DNA of 64,000 nucleotides from Cyclobacteriaceae bacterium (GCA_958296015.1 CATQIH010000032.1:21795-85794); one strand, 5' to 3'. Shown: positions 36,206 through 46,129, numbered from the stretch's first letter. The notes: generated by a model not told the origin, from the sequence alone. Made by a program: numbers and translations.

Positions 36206-37507
36206 ATGGAAATCAAACAAACAATCCATGTAATCTGCCTGCTGCTTATTTGCGCCTGTAGCGGATGCTTCAAAGAAGATACTCCTACCGCAGAAGCAGA
36301 AGTTGTTAAAGACGCAAATGGAGTGATTACCGATAAGCCATTCTTGTGGAAAAAGGATGTGTCTGAAAAAGGACTGATTTGGACGACAGTAAGTCCGGCT
36401 GTTTACGAAAATACAGTGGTGGTAGGGGGTGCTACTTCTTTTGAAAAAGATATGTTGGTAGCCCTGGATTTAAATACAGGAGAAGAAGTATGGAGATGGA
36501 CTGATTTTCTCACCTATGATCACGGGGCAGGTATAAACAGTGGTGAATCATCAGAGTACAGCCAAAAAGATAATATATGGATACTACAAGATAGCTATTA
36601 TTTTTATGCCCTTAACTTACAAAACGGTACTACACTTTGGAAAGAGAAGATACCAGGGTCGCCAGGAAATGCAGAAATACAAATTATAGATAATAATTAT
36701 TATCATAGTTTTGGTTTTTTTAAAGACTCCACCGAGGTACCCACCCTGGTCAGAGGAGATATTTATTCACCGCAATACACCAAGATTGTATCTCCTCCTA
36801 TTGATTCTATCCAACATTTTACTTCCTTTTATGGTGGTATGGGAATTCCATATGTATACGAAGGAAATGGACAGTTATATGCCTTTCTTCAATTCTCTGA
36901 AAATGTGAACTTAAATGAAAGTCAGAGTTTTAGTTATGTGGCTTCCTATAACCTAAGTACGAATAGCTATGACTTTGAAAAAACCCGACTAGGTGGTGAC
37001 ACTAATGCATTTTCCTTTAGTCAACGTCCTGCTATGTATCAAGACATCATGGTTGTCAATCCCGATGGAACGCTCTACGGCGTGAATAAACACACTGGCG
37101 ATGTGGCATGGCACCTCGAAGACTTCCAGCAAAATGGAGATGGGGTCTTTACCTATGCCGTTTACGAAGACAAGCTATTTGCAGTCAACAAACTTGGTTC
37201 TACCAACCGGGTGATGGCTCTAGACCCGCTGACAGGACGCACCCTATGGGAAGATATAGGCCACGGTGGCAGTGTGGAGTCCATTCATTTCTTAAATGGT
37301 GTGCTGTATTTTAGCAGCCGGGGCGATGGGCATGTGTATGCGTATGATGCGGATAATGGCAAACTGCTTTGGAACCTGAAAAGTCCTGAATATGAGAGCT
37401 TTCAAGGGTTTGGTGGCTTTCGTGTAGTGCCTGGCAAGGATGGGGAAAAAGGGAAAGCGATTGCCTGCACCTATGCTACGGCTTATTGTTTTGAAGCAGA
37501 GCGTTAA
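36206..37507 (+). CDS. PQQ-like beta-propeller lipoprotein, paralogue 1
   Basis: 433 aa from ATG 36206. Signal peptide HVICLLLICACSGC with lipobox; the mature end CFKED fits the C-x-K-(D/E)2 export signal described for Bacteroidota surface lipoproteins. Repeats of the AxDxxTGxxxW type form an eight-blade propeller: LVALDLNTGEEVWRW, ALNLQNGTTLWKEKI, GVNKHTGDVAWHL, ALDPLTGRTLWEDIG, AYDADNGKLLWNLK. Likely a scaffold or ligand-binding protein at the cell surface; no catalytic residues seen. First of three tandem copies. Its last 310 bp are nearly identical to those of copy 2. Confidence 0.85.
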   Translation: MEIKQTIHVICLLLICACSGCFKEDTPTAEAEVVKDANGVITDKPFLWKKDVSEKGLIWTTVSPAVYENTVVVGGATSFEKDMLVALDLNTGEEVWRWTDFLTYDHGAGINSGESSEYSQKDNIWILQDSYYFYALNLQNGTTLWKEKIPGSPGNAEIQIIDNNYYHSFGFFKDSTEVPTLVRGDIYSPQYTKIVSPPIDSIQHFTSFYGGMGIPYVYEGNGQLYAFLQFSENVNLNESQSFSYVASYNLSTNSYDFEKTRLGGDTNAFSFSQRPAMYQDIMVVNPDGTLYGVNKHTGDVAWHLEDFQQNGDGVFTYAVYEDKLFAVNKLGSTNRVMALDPLTGRTLWEDIGHGGSVESIHFLNGVLYFSSRGDGHVYAYDADNGKLLWNLKSPEYESFQGFGGFRVVPGKDGEKGKAIACTYATAYCFEAER

Positions 37508-37519
37508 AACCAACAAACT

Positions 37520-38818
37520 ATGATGTTGAATATCAAACAAACAATTCATGTAATCTGCCTGCTGCTTATTTGCGCTTGTAGCGGGTGCATCAAAGAAGAT
37601 ACTCCTACCGCAGAAGCAAAAGTTGTTAAAGACGCAAATGGAGTTCTCACTAGCAAACCGTATCTATGGAAGAAAGATGTCTCCGAAAAAGGACTGATTT
37701 GGGTGGGTATCACTCCGGCTGTTTATGAAAATACCGTAGTGGTAGGAGGTGCCGATTTTTTTGAAAAAGATATGTTGGTGGCTCTTAACTTAGATACAGG
37801 CGAAGAAGAATGGAGATGGAAAGGTTTCCAGACTGATCATACTGGCCCTGTAAACAATAAAGAATCAGGAATCAATCAAAAAGATAATATTTGGATACTG
37901 GATAACAGTCCCTTTTTTCATGCTATTGATTTACAAAATGGCACTACCCTTTGGGAAGAAAAGATAGATGGATCTGGTTCATCTTCAGGAGTACAGATTG
38001 TAGGAGATTCTTATTATTTCAGCTTTGGTTTCTATACAGATTCTACTGCCATACCTACCCTAGTCAAAGGAGATGTTTATTCGCCGCAATACACTGAAAT
38101 TATATCTCCGCCTATTGACTCTATCCAGCACTTCATCTTTCATTATGGCGACATGGGTGAGCCATATATGTACGAAGAAAATGGAGAGTTACATGCCTTT
38201 CTTCAATTTTCGGAGAATGTGAACATAAATGAAAGTCAAAGCTTTAGCTATATAGCTTCTTATAACTTGACCAACAATAGCTATGACTTTGAAAAAACAA
38301 GACTGGATGATACGGTTGCCCATGCTTTTAGTCATCGCCCAGTGATGTACCAAGATTTGATGGTCATAAACTCGAATAGCGAACTCTACGGAGTTGAAAA
38401 AATGACTGGAAAGATTGTGTGGCACCTGGACAATTTCCAAAAAAACGGAGATGGTATGTTTAGTTATGATATTTATGAAGATAAATTGTATGCGGTGAAC
38501 GCTCTCGGCTCTACCAACCGGGTGATGGCTCTAGACCCGCTGACAGGACGCACCCTATGGGAAGATATAGGCCACGGTGGCAGTGTGGAGTCCATTCATT
38601 TCTTAAATGGTGTGCTGTATTTTAGCAGCCGGGGCGATGGGCATGTGTATGCGTATGATGCGGATAATGGCAAACTGCTTTGGAACCTGAAAAGTCCTGA
38701 ATATGAGAGCTTTCAGGGTTTTGGTGGCTTTCGTGTAGTGCCTGGCAAGGATGGGGAAAAAGGGAAAGTGATTGCCTGCACCTATGCTACGGCTTATTGT
38801 TTTGAAGCAGAGCGTTAA
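37520..38818 (+). CDS. PQQ-like beta-propeller lipoprotein, paralogue 2
   Basis: 432 aa, 12 bp after paralogue 1, so probably one operon. Same lipoprotein signal (CACSGCIKED) and propeller repeats. Some regions differ strongly from copy 1 (residues about 90-130), while the C-terminal third, the short intergenic gap and the next signal peptide are almost identical. That pattern suggests recent conversion or unequal crossing-over. Starts with two ATGs in a row; either could serve. Confidence 0.85.
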   Translation: MMLNIKQTIHVICLLLICACSGCIKEDTPTAEAKVVKDANGVLTSKPYLWKKDVSEKGLIWVGITPAVYENTVVVGGADFFEKDMLVALNLDTGEEEWRWKGFQTDHTGPVNNKESGINQKDNIWILDNSPFFHAIDLQNGTTLWEEKIDGSGSSSGVQIVGDSYYFSFGFYTDSTAIPTLVKGDVYSPQYTEIISPPIDSIQHFIFHYGDMGEPYMYEENGELHAFLQFSENVNINESQSFSYIASYNLTNNSYDFEKTRLDDTVAHAFSHRPVMYQDLMVINSNSELYGVEKMTGKIVWHLDNFQKNGDGMFSYDIYEDKLYAVNALGSTNRVMALDPLTGRTLWEDIGHGGSVESIHFLNGVLYFSSRGDGHVYAYDADNGKLLWNLKSPEYESFQGFGGFRVVPGKDGEKGKVIACTYATAYCFEAER

Positions 38819-38830
38819 AACCAACAAACT

Positions 38831-40111
38831 ATGATGTTGAATATCAAACAAACAATCCATGTAATCTGCCTGCTGCTTATCTGCGCCTGTAGCGGATGCT
38901 TCAAAGAAGATCCTCTTGAGAAAGAAGTGAAGGATACATATGGAGTAGTAACAGGAAAACCCTACCTATGGAAAGCCGATATTTCAGGAATAAGGCAGGT
39001 GCAGATTGGTTTAACGCCTGCGGTCTATGAAAATACAGTGGTGATAGCAGGGATTAACTTTCTTAGAAATAACACTCTCACTGCGTTTGATTTAGATACG
39101 GGCAAAGTGGTTTGGAAGCAGCATAAGTTTTTACCCCTGCTCAGGGGGAATATTGGTGGTAGTCAGTTAGGTTATAACCAAAAAGATAACATCTGGATAT
39201 TGCAGGAAAGCAATACCTTTTATGCCATCGACTTACAAAATGGTAATACGCTTTGGGAAGAAGAGATAGAGGGAGTGGCAGAAGGTGCAGTAGTACAGAT
39301 AGTAGGAGATTCTTATTATTTTAGTTTTGGTTTCTATACAGATTCTACTGCGAGGTCCACGCTGGTCAAAGGAGATATTTATTCACCGCAATACACCAAG
39401 ATCATGTCTCCGCCTATTGACTCTATCCAGCACTTCATCTTTCGTTATGGCGGCATGGGTGAGCCATATATGTATGAAGAAAACGGAGAGCTACATGCCT
39501 TTCTTCAATTCTCTGAAAATGTAAACCTAAATGAAAGTCAAAGCTTTAGCTATATAGCTTCTTATAACTTGAGTACCAATAGCTACGACTTTGAAAAAAC
39601 AAGACTGGATGACACTGTATCACTTCCTTTTGGTCAACGCCCGATCATGTATCAAGATATAATGATTGTCAACCCAGATAGCGAACTCTACGGTATCGAG
39701 AAAACGACCGGAAAGATTGTGTGGCACCTGGATAACTTCCAAAAAAACGGGGATGGCATCTTCACTTATGCTATCCATGAAGACAAACTATACGCCGTAA
39801 ACATCTCCGGCTCCAGCAACAGCGTAATGGCAATCGATCCGCTGACAGGACGCGTGCTGTGGCAAGATAAAGGCCGAGGCGGTAATACAACCTCTATTGA
39901 TTTTCTGAATGGCGTTTTATACTTCATCGATGGTGAGATATATGCCTATGATACAGATAGTGGAGAACTGCTTTGGCAACTAAAAAGCCCTGAAAATGAG
40001 AGTTTCAATAATTTTGCTGGCTTTCGTGTGATCCCCGGAAAGAATGGGCAGAAAGGAAAGGTGATTGCCTGCACCTACAATACTGCCTATTGTTTTGAAG
40101 CAGAACGGTAA
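38831..40111 (+). CDS. PQQ-like beta-propeller lipoprotein, paralogue 3
   Basis: 426 aa, again 12 bp downstream. Signal peptide identical to its siblings, mature end CFKEDPLEKEV. The first half (residues 30-130) and the last quarter have diverged, whereas the central section (about 150-260) matches copy 2 closely. The C-terminal AYDTDSGELLWQLK and CTYNTAYCFEAER keep the family end. Probably a related surface protein with altered specificity. Confidence 0.85.
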   Translation: MMLNIKQTIHVICLLLICACSGCFKEDPLEKEVKDTYGVVTGKPYLWKADISGIRQVQIGLTPAVYENTVVIAGINFLRNNTLTAFDLDTGKVVWKQHKFLPLLRGNIGGSQLGYNQKDNIWILQESNTFYAIDLQNGNTLWEEEIEGVAEGAVVQIVGDSYYFSFGFYTDSTARSTLVKGDIYSPQYTKIMSPPIDSIQHFIFRYGGMGEPYMYEENGELHAFLQFSENVNLNESQSFSYIASYNLSTNSYDFEKTRLDDTVSLPFGQRPIMYQDIMIVNPDSELYGIEKTTGKIVWHLDNFQKNGDGIFTYAIHEDKLYAVNISGSSNSVMAIDPLTGRVLWQDKGRGGNTTSIDFLNGVLYFIDGEIYAYDTDSGELLWQLKSPENESFNNFAGFRVIPGKNGQKGKVIACTYNTAYCFEAER

Positions 40112-40212
40112 GGCAACGTCAATACACTTGCATGCTTCTCCCCTGGTCTTATTGGTCACCAAAGTGATGGGTCATAAGACCTGCCACGGCGGAAAACAAT
40201 CATTTGCCTTTC

Positions 40213-40755
40213 ATGAAAACATTGAAATACTATATACCCTTCATCCTGTTTTTTATGTCAACGCATAATACCTTTTCGCAGGTATACCTGGGTGGAGGAT
40301 ATGCCTACTCGATGTTGTCAGAAAACAGCTTTGATGCTGTCAAAGGATTAGCTATTAACATCCAAAGAGATTATTCCATCGGCAATGGCAAATGGCATGT
40401 AAGTCCGGCCTTGCAGGTTAGCTTGTTAAGTTCTAACACAACACGTGAGGTATATTCTTTTTATGCTACCACTTTAAGTATTGCACCTGTTGTTTCCTAT
40501 GATCTGTTGAAATTCAGCAGGTTTGTCATAGCACCTTATGCCGCGCCTTTTGCCGGTTGGTTGTTGGGTCTTCGCTCAGGTGATATCGTTTTTGAGAGTG
40601 CCTATCTGAATGAACTGACATGGGGCGCACAATTTGGGCTGGATTTTCAGGTGAATATCAGCGAAGACTTTCAACTCAAGCTGCTGCCGCTCAACCTGCA
40701 ATACGGGAATGAATTCTTCAGACAAGGCACCGTATCATTGCTGTTTAGGCTTTGA
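40213..40755 (+). CDS. Outer-membrane beta-barrel protein, paralogue A
   Basis: 180 aa from ATG 40213 (MKTLKYYIPFILFFMSTHN), preferred over the TTG three codons earlier. Signal peptide cut after NTFSQ; then alternating strands (VYLGGGYAYSML, WHVSPALQVSLL, IAPVVSYDLL, FVIAPYAAPFAGWL) and a final strand ending GTVSLLFRL. About eight strands would make a small barrel. It resembles the gene at 41123. Follows the three lipoprotein genes on the same strand with a 100-bp gap, so a functional link is possible. Confidence 0.75.
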   Translation: MKTLKYYIPFILFFMSTHNTFSQVYLGGGYAYSMLSENSFDAVKGLAINIQRDYSIGNGKWHVSPALQVSLLSSNTTREVYSFYATTLSIAPVVSYDLLKFSRFVIAPYAAPFAGWLLGLRSGDIVFESAYLNELTWGAQFGLDFQVNISEDFQLKLLPLNLQYGNEFFRQGTVSLLFRL

Positions 40756-40787
40756 TTTCTTCTGGTCCTTGGTGTGGAAGTGGGAGT

Positions 40788-41091
40788 GGAACGCGTTGCA
40801 AACGCGCTCCAGGAAAGGTGAGTGGAGGTGGAACGTATAGAAGTGGAAGTGGAACGCGTTGCAAACGCGCTCCAGGAAAGGTGAGTGGAGGTGGAACGTA
40901 TAGAAGTGGAAGTGGAACGCGTTGCAAACGCGCTCCAGGAAAGGTGAGTGGAGGTGGAACGTATAGAAGTGGGAGTGGAACGCGTTGCAAACGCGCTCCA
41001 GGAAAGGTGAGTGGAGGTGGAACGTATAGAAGTGGGAGTGGAACGCGTTGCAAACGCGCTCCAGGAAGGGGTGTGGAGGTGGAATGTGCTC
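40788..41091. repeat. 63-bp minisatellite, five copies, each with a palindrome
   Basis: Units start at 40788, 40851, 40914, 40977 and 41040 (last one partial and altered). Each contains ACGCGTTGCAAACGCG, a stem of the same design as CGCATTGCAAATGCG at 21081, then AGGAAAGGTGAGTGGAGGTG. Open frames on both strands are a by-product of the 63-bp period. The array sits between the two paralogous outer-membrane genes and may have arisen with their duplication. Confidence 0.95.
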
Positions 41092-41122
41092 CAGACAAAT
41101 AAAAACATTACCAAACCAATAC

Positions 41123-41671
41123 ATGAAAGTGAATAGCAAAATACTTCTACTTATCCTCATCGCTTGTTTGACGGCACCACTGGCATCTGCGCAGGTCTAT
41201 GTAGGTGCTGGCTACATAGAATCTCTTTTCCTTGAAGTAAGTACCGTTGATGACGCACACGGTTTTAATATTAGTATTCAGAAGGTGCAAAGGTTAGGCT
41301 CCAGCCGGTGGCGGGCTGAACCTGGCTTGCAACTAGGCTTTCTGTACTCAAACATAGGCAGAAACTTTCAGCCTTCTTATGCCAACACCCTTAGCCTAAC
41401 ACCTGCTGTCTCTTACGACATCATCAAAGCCCGCTGGATTACCCTCACGCCCTATGCCGGGCCTTTTGTAAATTGGATTACTGGTATGAAGGCAGGAGAC
41501 CTTTTGTTCAAACCGGAGCAATACAACGCATGGTTTGTGGGTGTGGAGATAGGTTTGGGTATTTATCTTTCGTTCAGCGAAAACTTCTCTGTCAAATTGG
41601 TTCCTTTCAGCTATCAGACAGGAAACAAATTGTATCGCCAAGGTACTATTTCAGTGCTATTTAGCTGGTAA
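41123..41671 (+). CDS. Outer-membrane beta-barrel protein, paralogue B
   Basis: 182 aa from ATG 41123 (MKVNSKILLLILIACLTAPL); signal peptide cut after ASAQ. The strand pattern matches paralogue A point by point: QVYVGAGYIESLFLEV, WRAEPGLQLGFLYSN, LTPAVSYDIIKARWITLTPYAGPFVNWITGMKAGDLLF, final GTISVLFSW. The longer frame upstream runs through the minisatellite and is not credible as coding. Confidence 0.75.
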   Translation: MKVNSKILLLILIACLTAPLASAQVYVGAGYIESLFLEVSTVDDAHGFNISIQKVQRLGSSRWRAEPGLQLGFLYSNIGRNFQPSYANTLSLTPAVSYDIIKARWITLTPYAGPFVNWITGMKAGDLLFKPEQYNAWFVGVEIGLGIYLSFSENFSVKLVPFSYQTGNKLYRQGTISVLFSW

Positions 41672-41857
41672 CATTAAACCCATCCGGGGTTTTTATATCA
41701 TTTAACAGCTAGAGGATCAGGCTGCAACCGCATTCAAAAGCCCATATTGTTTTACTGCTAATACTCAACATTTCCTATGGCCCTGCGGGTTGTCTCAACC
41801 TATTGGTACTGTAATACGTAACGTTGGTATAGTTACACACTTTCCCCACGCACTTTT

Positions 41858-43546
41858 ATGGCCAGCACTACCGCTACACAAACCATCGATTTAAGTGATC
41901 CCTACAACCGTCCCGAGCAGATATTTCCTATGCTCACCAACGAGCAGATAGCACAGGCCAAACCTTTTGGCAAAGTGCAGTCGCTTACCAAAGGCACCGT
42001 ACTCTTCGAACGCGGCGAGCGAAGTGTCAATTTCTTTATTATTCTGAAGGGAAACATAGAAATTTATGAGCATTCCTCGCGTGGCGTCAACGTCATTACC
42101 GTTCACAAACAATGTCAGTTTACCGGAGAACTGGACTTGTTCAACGATCGGGAAATCCTAGTGGGTGGCCGCATGGGTGCCGACGGACAGGTGATCCGAA
42201 TGAACCGGGCGCAATTTCGTAAGATGGTTTCTGCTTCGCCAGATTTGGGGGAAGTGATCATGCGTGCTTTCATCCTGCGCCGTGTGGGGCTGATTTCTCA
42301 CAAGCAAGCATCCGTCACGATTATCACAGACAAAGAGATGAGCGATACACTACGGATGGAGCGTTTTCTGGAGCGCAACGGCTACCCGCTGGAAATCCTT
42401 GATTTCGGTGAAAAAGCTACCCAACAGTTGCTCAGCAACTTCAGAGTAACTGCCAATGACCTGCCTGTAGTACTGGTTCACAACAAAGATGAACTGCTGT
42501 ATAACCCTTCCAACCTCAAACTGGCTGAAGCCTTGGGACTGGTAGAACGCATCAGAGAAGATTATGTGTACGATGTCACCATTGTGGGTGGCGGACCGGC
42601 AGGGCTTTCGGCAGCCGTGTATGCTGCTTCCGAAGGGTTGAGCACGCTGATGATAGAGGCCGAAGCACCCGGAGGACAGGCAGGCACCAGTTCAAAGATA
42701 GAAAACTATCTTGGGTTTCCGCTCGGTATTTCCGGGCAGCAACTTGCCGGACGCGCGCAGGCGCAGGCTCATAAGTTTGGCGTTACCATCTCTCTGCCCT
42801 ACACCGTAGAGCGCATGGATTGCGATTCACAGCCCTACACGCTGTACCTGGATCATCATTGCCGCGTCAAGACCAGAACCATGATCGTTACCACTGGCGC
42901 ACACTACCGTAAGCTGGAACTGGAAAATGAAGATAAGTTTGAAGGAGCCGGTATCTACTACGCCGCTACAGCGATGGAAGGCGACATCTGCAAAAGCGAA
43001 GAGATTATCGTAATTGGTGGCGGCAATTCTGCCGGACAGGCCGCCGTGTTCCTGTCGCGCTATGCCAGCCATTTGCACATGCTGGTAAGAAGCGAAAACC
43101 TGGCCTCTAGCATGTCGGACTACCTGGTGCAGCGCATCAAGGCTTCCAAACATATTACGCTGCATCCCTGCACAGAAGTGGTAGGGTTGCAGGGAGAAAA
43201 GCATTTGGAGCAGGTGGAGTGGAAAGACAACAACACCGGAGAAACCAGTATGCACCGCATCCGCCATATTTTTCTGATGATTGGGGCAGTGCCCAACACA
43301 CGATGGCTGGAAGACTGTCTGCAACTGGATGAGAAAGGATTTATCAAAACAGGGGCAGAAGTAGCGCACTACGGTAAATGGCCGCTGGAACGCCCTCCCA
43401 TGATGTTGGAAACCAGCATTCCTGGCGTATTTGCCGCAGGCGATGTTCGCTCCGGCTCTACCAAACGCGTAGCCTCTGCCGTAGGCGAAGGTGCCATATC
43501 AGTGAGCCAGCTCCACGTGGCCCTAGCCGACCTGGTGGAAGATTAA
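41858..43546 (+). CDS. Thioredoxin-reductase-like flavoprotein with N-terminal cyclic-nucleotide-binding domain
   Basis: 562 aa, cytoplasmic. Residues about 28-150 form a cNMP-binding/CRP-like domain (VLFERGERSVNFFIILKGNI). About 153-225 is a thioredoxin-like spacer (SVTIITDKEMSDTLRMERFL, LPVVLVHN). From 236 on comes the FAD/NAD(P) reductase: VTIVGGGPAGLSAAVYAASE, APGGQAGTSSKIENYLGFP, IIVIGGGNSAGQAAVFLSRY, FAAGDVRSGSTKRVASAVGEG. The redox-active CxxC of true thioredoxin reductases is replaced (YYAATAMEGDIC). The electron acceptor is therefore unclear. Family members with this layout are common; the role of nucleotide binding is not known to me. Confidence 0.9.
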   Translation: MASTTATQTIDLSDPYNRPEQIFPMLTNEQIAQAKPFGKVQSLTKGTVLFERGERSVNFFIILKGNIEIYEHSSRGVNVITVHKQCQFTGELDLFNDREILVGGRMGADGQVIRMNRAQFRKMVSASPDLGEVIMRAFILRRVGLISHKQASVTIITDKEMSDTLRMERFLERNGYPLEILDFGEKATQQLLSNFRVTANDLPVVLVHNKDELLYNPSNLKLAEALGLVERIREDYVYDVTIVGGGPAGLSAAVYAASEGLSTLMIEAEAPGGQAGTSSKIENYLGFPLGISGQQLAGRAQAQAHKFGVTISLPYTVERMDCDSQPYTLYLDHHCRVKTRTMIVTTGAHYRKLELENEDKFEGAGIYYAATAMEGDICKSEEIIVIGGGNSAGQAAVFLSRYASHLHMLVRSENLASSMSDYLVQRIKASKHITLHPCTEVVGLQGEKHLEQVEWKDNNTGETSMHRIRHIFLMIGAVPNTRWLEDCLQLDEKGFIKTGAEVAHYGKWPLERPPMMLETSIPGVFAAGDVRSGSTKRVASAVGEGAISVSQLHVALADLVED

Positions 43547-43600
43547 CCATTTGCAAAATATCCGGTAAGTTTGATTGTGTGATCATCTTCTGTCAACACA

Positions 43601-44908
43601 CTATTTCTTCCTGAAAAACACCCTTAGCGGTACCCCTTCAAAGTTGAAGTGCTGGCGAAGTTTGTTTTCTATGTAGCGACGGTAAGAATCTTTCACCTGT
43701 TGTGGATAGTTACAGAAAAAGGCAAAGGCGGGTGTTCTGGTTGGCAGCTGCGTCACGTATTTGATCTTGATATACTTCCCGCGTACGGCAGGCGGCGGAT
43801 AGTTTTCTATTTCTTTGAGCATCACTTCGTTGAGTTTGGAAGTGCTCACTCTGCGCTTGCGGTTTTCCTGAACCTCAGCTGCTTTTTCCATCGCCTGAAA
43901 TACCCGCTGCTTGGTGATCATAGAAGTAAAGATGATCGGAATATAGTTAAACTCACCCAATCGCTCCGTGATGGTTGCGGTATATGCCTTGGCCGTATGC
44001 GTATCTTTTTCCACCAGATCCCATTTGTTTACCAGTATCAGCATACCCTTTTTGTACTTATCGGCCAGATGAACAATGCTCATATCCTGTGCTTCCAGCC
44101 CGCGTTCGGCATCCAAGATGACGATACACACGTCGCTGTCTTGCAGGGCCTGTATGCTTCTCAGTGTAGAATAAAACTCTACATCACCCATTACTTTGGC
44201 CTTCTTGCGCAGCCCGGCAGTATCTACCAGGATAAATTCTTTGCCGTACAGTTTATAGTGCGAATGCAGCGCATCACGTGTAGTGCCTGCTATGCTGGTG
44301 ACAATACTCCGCTCCTCTCCCAGCAGCACATTCAGGAATGACGACTTACCTACGTTCGGTCGACCCAGAATTGCCAGCCGCGGAATGCCGTCTTCAGGGT
44401 CTTCCACATCTTCTGTCTCAAAATGAGTGATTACCTGGTCCAGGATTTCGCCGGTGCCAGAACCGTTGGCCGAAGACACAGCAAACACTTCGCCCAGTCC
44501 GAGTGCATAAAACTCCGGTGCCATAAAGCTACGCTCTGCGTTGTCTGCTTTGTTGGCAACAATATATACCGGCTTTTGGGTGCCCCGCAAAATGCGGGCA
44601 AAGCTCTCATCCAAGTCGGTGACACCTGTCATACAGTCTACCATAAACAAAATCACGGTGGCCTCGCTGATTGCCAGTGCTACCTGGTTGCGGATGGCTT
44701 CTTCAAAAATATCATCGGAATTGGCTACATACCCTCCCGTATCGATCACCGTAAAATGATGCCCCGCCCATTCGGCATAGCCGTAATGCCGGTCGCGTGT
44801 CACGCCACTCATGTCATCCATGATCGCCTGCCGTTTTTCTACCATCCTGTTGAAAAAGGTAGACTTGCCTACGTTAGGTCTTCCAACAATTGCTACAATA
44901 TTTGCCAA
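43601..44908 (-). CDS. der: Ribosome biogenesis GTPase Der (EngA)
   Basis: About 435 aa with two tandem G domains, needed for 50S subunit assembly. G1 motifs: [16 protein letters not shown] and [16 protein letters not shown]3: DTGGY and [12 protein letters not shown]4: NKAD and NKWD. KH-like C-terminus follows ([38 protein letters not shown]). No ATG is available at the family start, so I propose TTG 44908 ([12 protein letters not shown] = [12 protein letters not shown] in relatives); another in-frame TTG lies at 44932. Next to era, same strand. Confidence 0.95.
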   Translation of the reverse strand: MANIVAIVGRPNVGKSTFFNRMVEKRQAIMDDMSGVTRDRHYGYAEWAGHHFTVIDTGGYVANSDDIFEEAIRNQVALAISEATVILFMVDCMTGVTDLDESFARILRGTQKPVYIVANKADNAERSFMAPEFYALGLGEVFAVSSANGSGTGEILDQVITHFETEDVEDPEDGIPRLAILGRPNVGKSSFLNVLLGEERSIVTSIAGTTRDALHSHYKLYGKEFILVDTAGLRKKAKVMGDVEFYSTLRSIQALQDSDVCIVILDAERGLEAQDMSIVHLADKYKKGMLILVNKWDLVEKDTHTAKAYTATITERLGEFNYIPIIFTSMITKQRVFQAMEKAAEVQENRKRRVSTSKLNEVMLKEIENYPPPAVRGKYIKIKYVTQLPTRTPAFAFFCNYPQQVKDSYRRYIENKLRQHFNFEGVPLRVFFRKK

Positions 44909-44965
44909 TTTCTTAATTATTTTAATGTTCAACTACACAGCCACTAACCACCCAACCCCTAAAAC

Positions 44966-45877
44966 CTAGTACCCAAAATTATAAAGCTGCTTTTGTTTCT
45001 TACGCCAGTCGGGTGATACCTTAACAAACTGCTCCAGGTACACCTGCTTATTAAAGAACTTTTCCATGTCTGCCCGAGCCTGTATCCCTACTTTTTTGAG
45101 TGCCTCGCCTCCTTTGCCAATAATGATTCCCTTCTGACTTTGCCGCTCCACATAGATTTCGCTGCGTATTCGGATGATGGTATCTTCTTCTTTAAACTCT
45201 GTGACAACCACCTCGCAGCTATAGGGTACTTCTTTCTTGTAGTTCAGAAATATCTTTTCCCGGATGATCTCGGCAGCAAAAAAACGCTCAGGTTTATCGG
45301 TGAGTTCATCTTTGGGAAAGTAAGGAGGATGCACAGGCAGGTGTTCCAGAATCGCATCAAACACCGCACGTACGTTCAACCCTTCCAGTGCCGAAACAGG
45401 AATGGCTACCACCGGCTCTACCAGTTCCTTCCAGTAAGTCATCTTATCTTCTACCTGCGTACCCTTTGCCAGATCGATCTTGTTGAGGACTAGCACCACC
45501 GGAATAGGTGTTTCCCGAAGCTTTGCAATCTGCTCTTCCTCTTCTGATTTCTCATACAGGTCGGTCACAAACAGGATCACATCGGCATCAGTCAGTGCTT
45601 GATCCACAAAACGCATCATAGACTGGTGCAGGGCATACTGTGGCTTGAGAATACCGGGCGTATCCGAATACACAATCTGAAAATCGTTGCGCGGCGAACC
45701 GTCTCCATCAGGCAGCGAACCGTTCAGGATACCCAGGATACGATGCCGGGTCGTCTGCGCTTTGGATGTGATGATAGACAACCGCTCACCGATCAGTTGG
45801 TTCATCAGGGTAGACTTCCCCACATTGGGCTTACCTATGATGCTGACAAAACCAGCTTTATGAGAATCGGTTGGCAT
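44966..45877 (-). CDS. era: GTPase Era
   Basis: 303 aa. Binds 16S rRNA and acts in 30S maturation. G1 SIIGKPNVGKSTLMN, G2/switch SKAQTTRHRILG, G3 DTPGI, G4 NKID, and the C-terminal KH domain with IIGKGGEALKKVGIQARADM. Lies 33-58 bp upstream of der on the same strand, probably one operon. Divergent from the initiator tRNA gene. Confidence 0.97.
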   Translation of the reverse strand: MPTDSHKAGFVSIIGKPNVGKSTLMNQLIGERLSIITSKAQTTRHRILGILNGSLPDGDGSPRNDFQIVYSDTPGILKPQYALHQSMMRFVDQALTDADVILFVTDLYEKSEEEEQIAKLRETPIPVVLVLNKIDLAKGTQVEDKMTYWKELVEPVVAIPVSALEGLNVRAVFDAILEHLPVHPPYFPKDELTDKPERFFAAEIIREKIFLNYKKEVPYSCEVVVTEFKEEDTIIRIRSEIYVERQSQKGIIIGKGGEALKKVGIQARADMEKFFNKQVYLEQFVKVSPDWRKKQKQLYNFGY

Positions 45878-45948
45878 GGCACTTGGCTTAAAGAACTCAG
45901 AAAAATACAGGTCAATGTCTGCCTTTTTTCAATTAAGTGGCAAAGGTA

Positions 45949-45979
45949 TTTGTTTTTTAAACAAAAGCCGCTACTTTTG
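45949..45979 (+). promoter_or_regulatory. Promoter of the initiator tRNA gene (-33 TTTG, -7 TACTTTTG)
   Basis: TTTG at 45949-45952 and TACTTTTG at 45972-45979 match the Bacteroidota sigma-ABfr consensus with a 19-bp gap. The tRNA begins 37 bp further on. Confidence 0.75.
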
Positions 45980-46016
45980 TATCTCAATTACGAAACGCAC
46001 GTATAAAAACATATAT

Positions 46017-46089
<73 letters not shown>

Positions 46090-46098
46090 CTATAAGAG

Positions 46099-46129
46099 CC
46101 TCATAGCTGAAAAGTTATGAGGTTTTTTT
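46099..46129 (+). terminator. Rho-independent terminator after the tRNA gene
   Basis: Stem CCTCATAGCT / AGTTATGAGG (one G-U pair), GAAA loop, then seven T. Confidence 0.92.

Noticed and set aside
40788..41091. Possible CRISPR array
   Set aside because: Units are contiguous 63-bp copies without unique spacers, and no cas genes are near.
40745..41114. Several long overlapping frames on both strands with 21-residue repeats
   Set aside because: They are produced by the 63-bp array, which keeps all frames in register.
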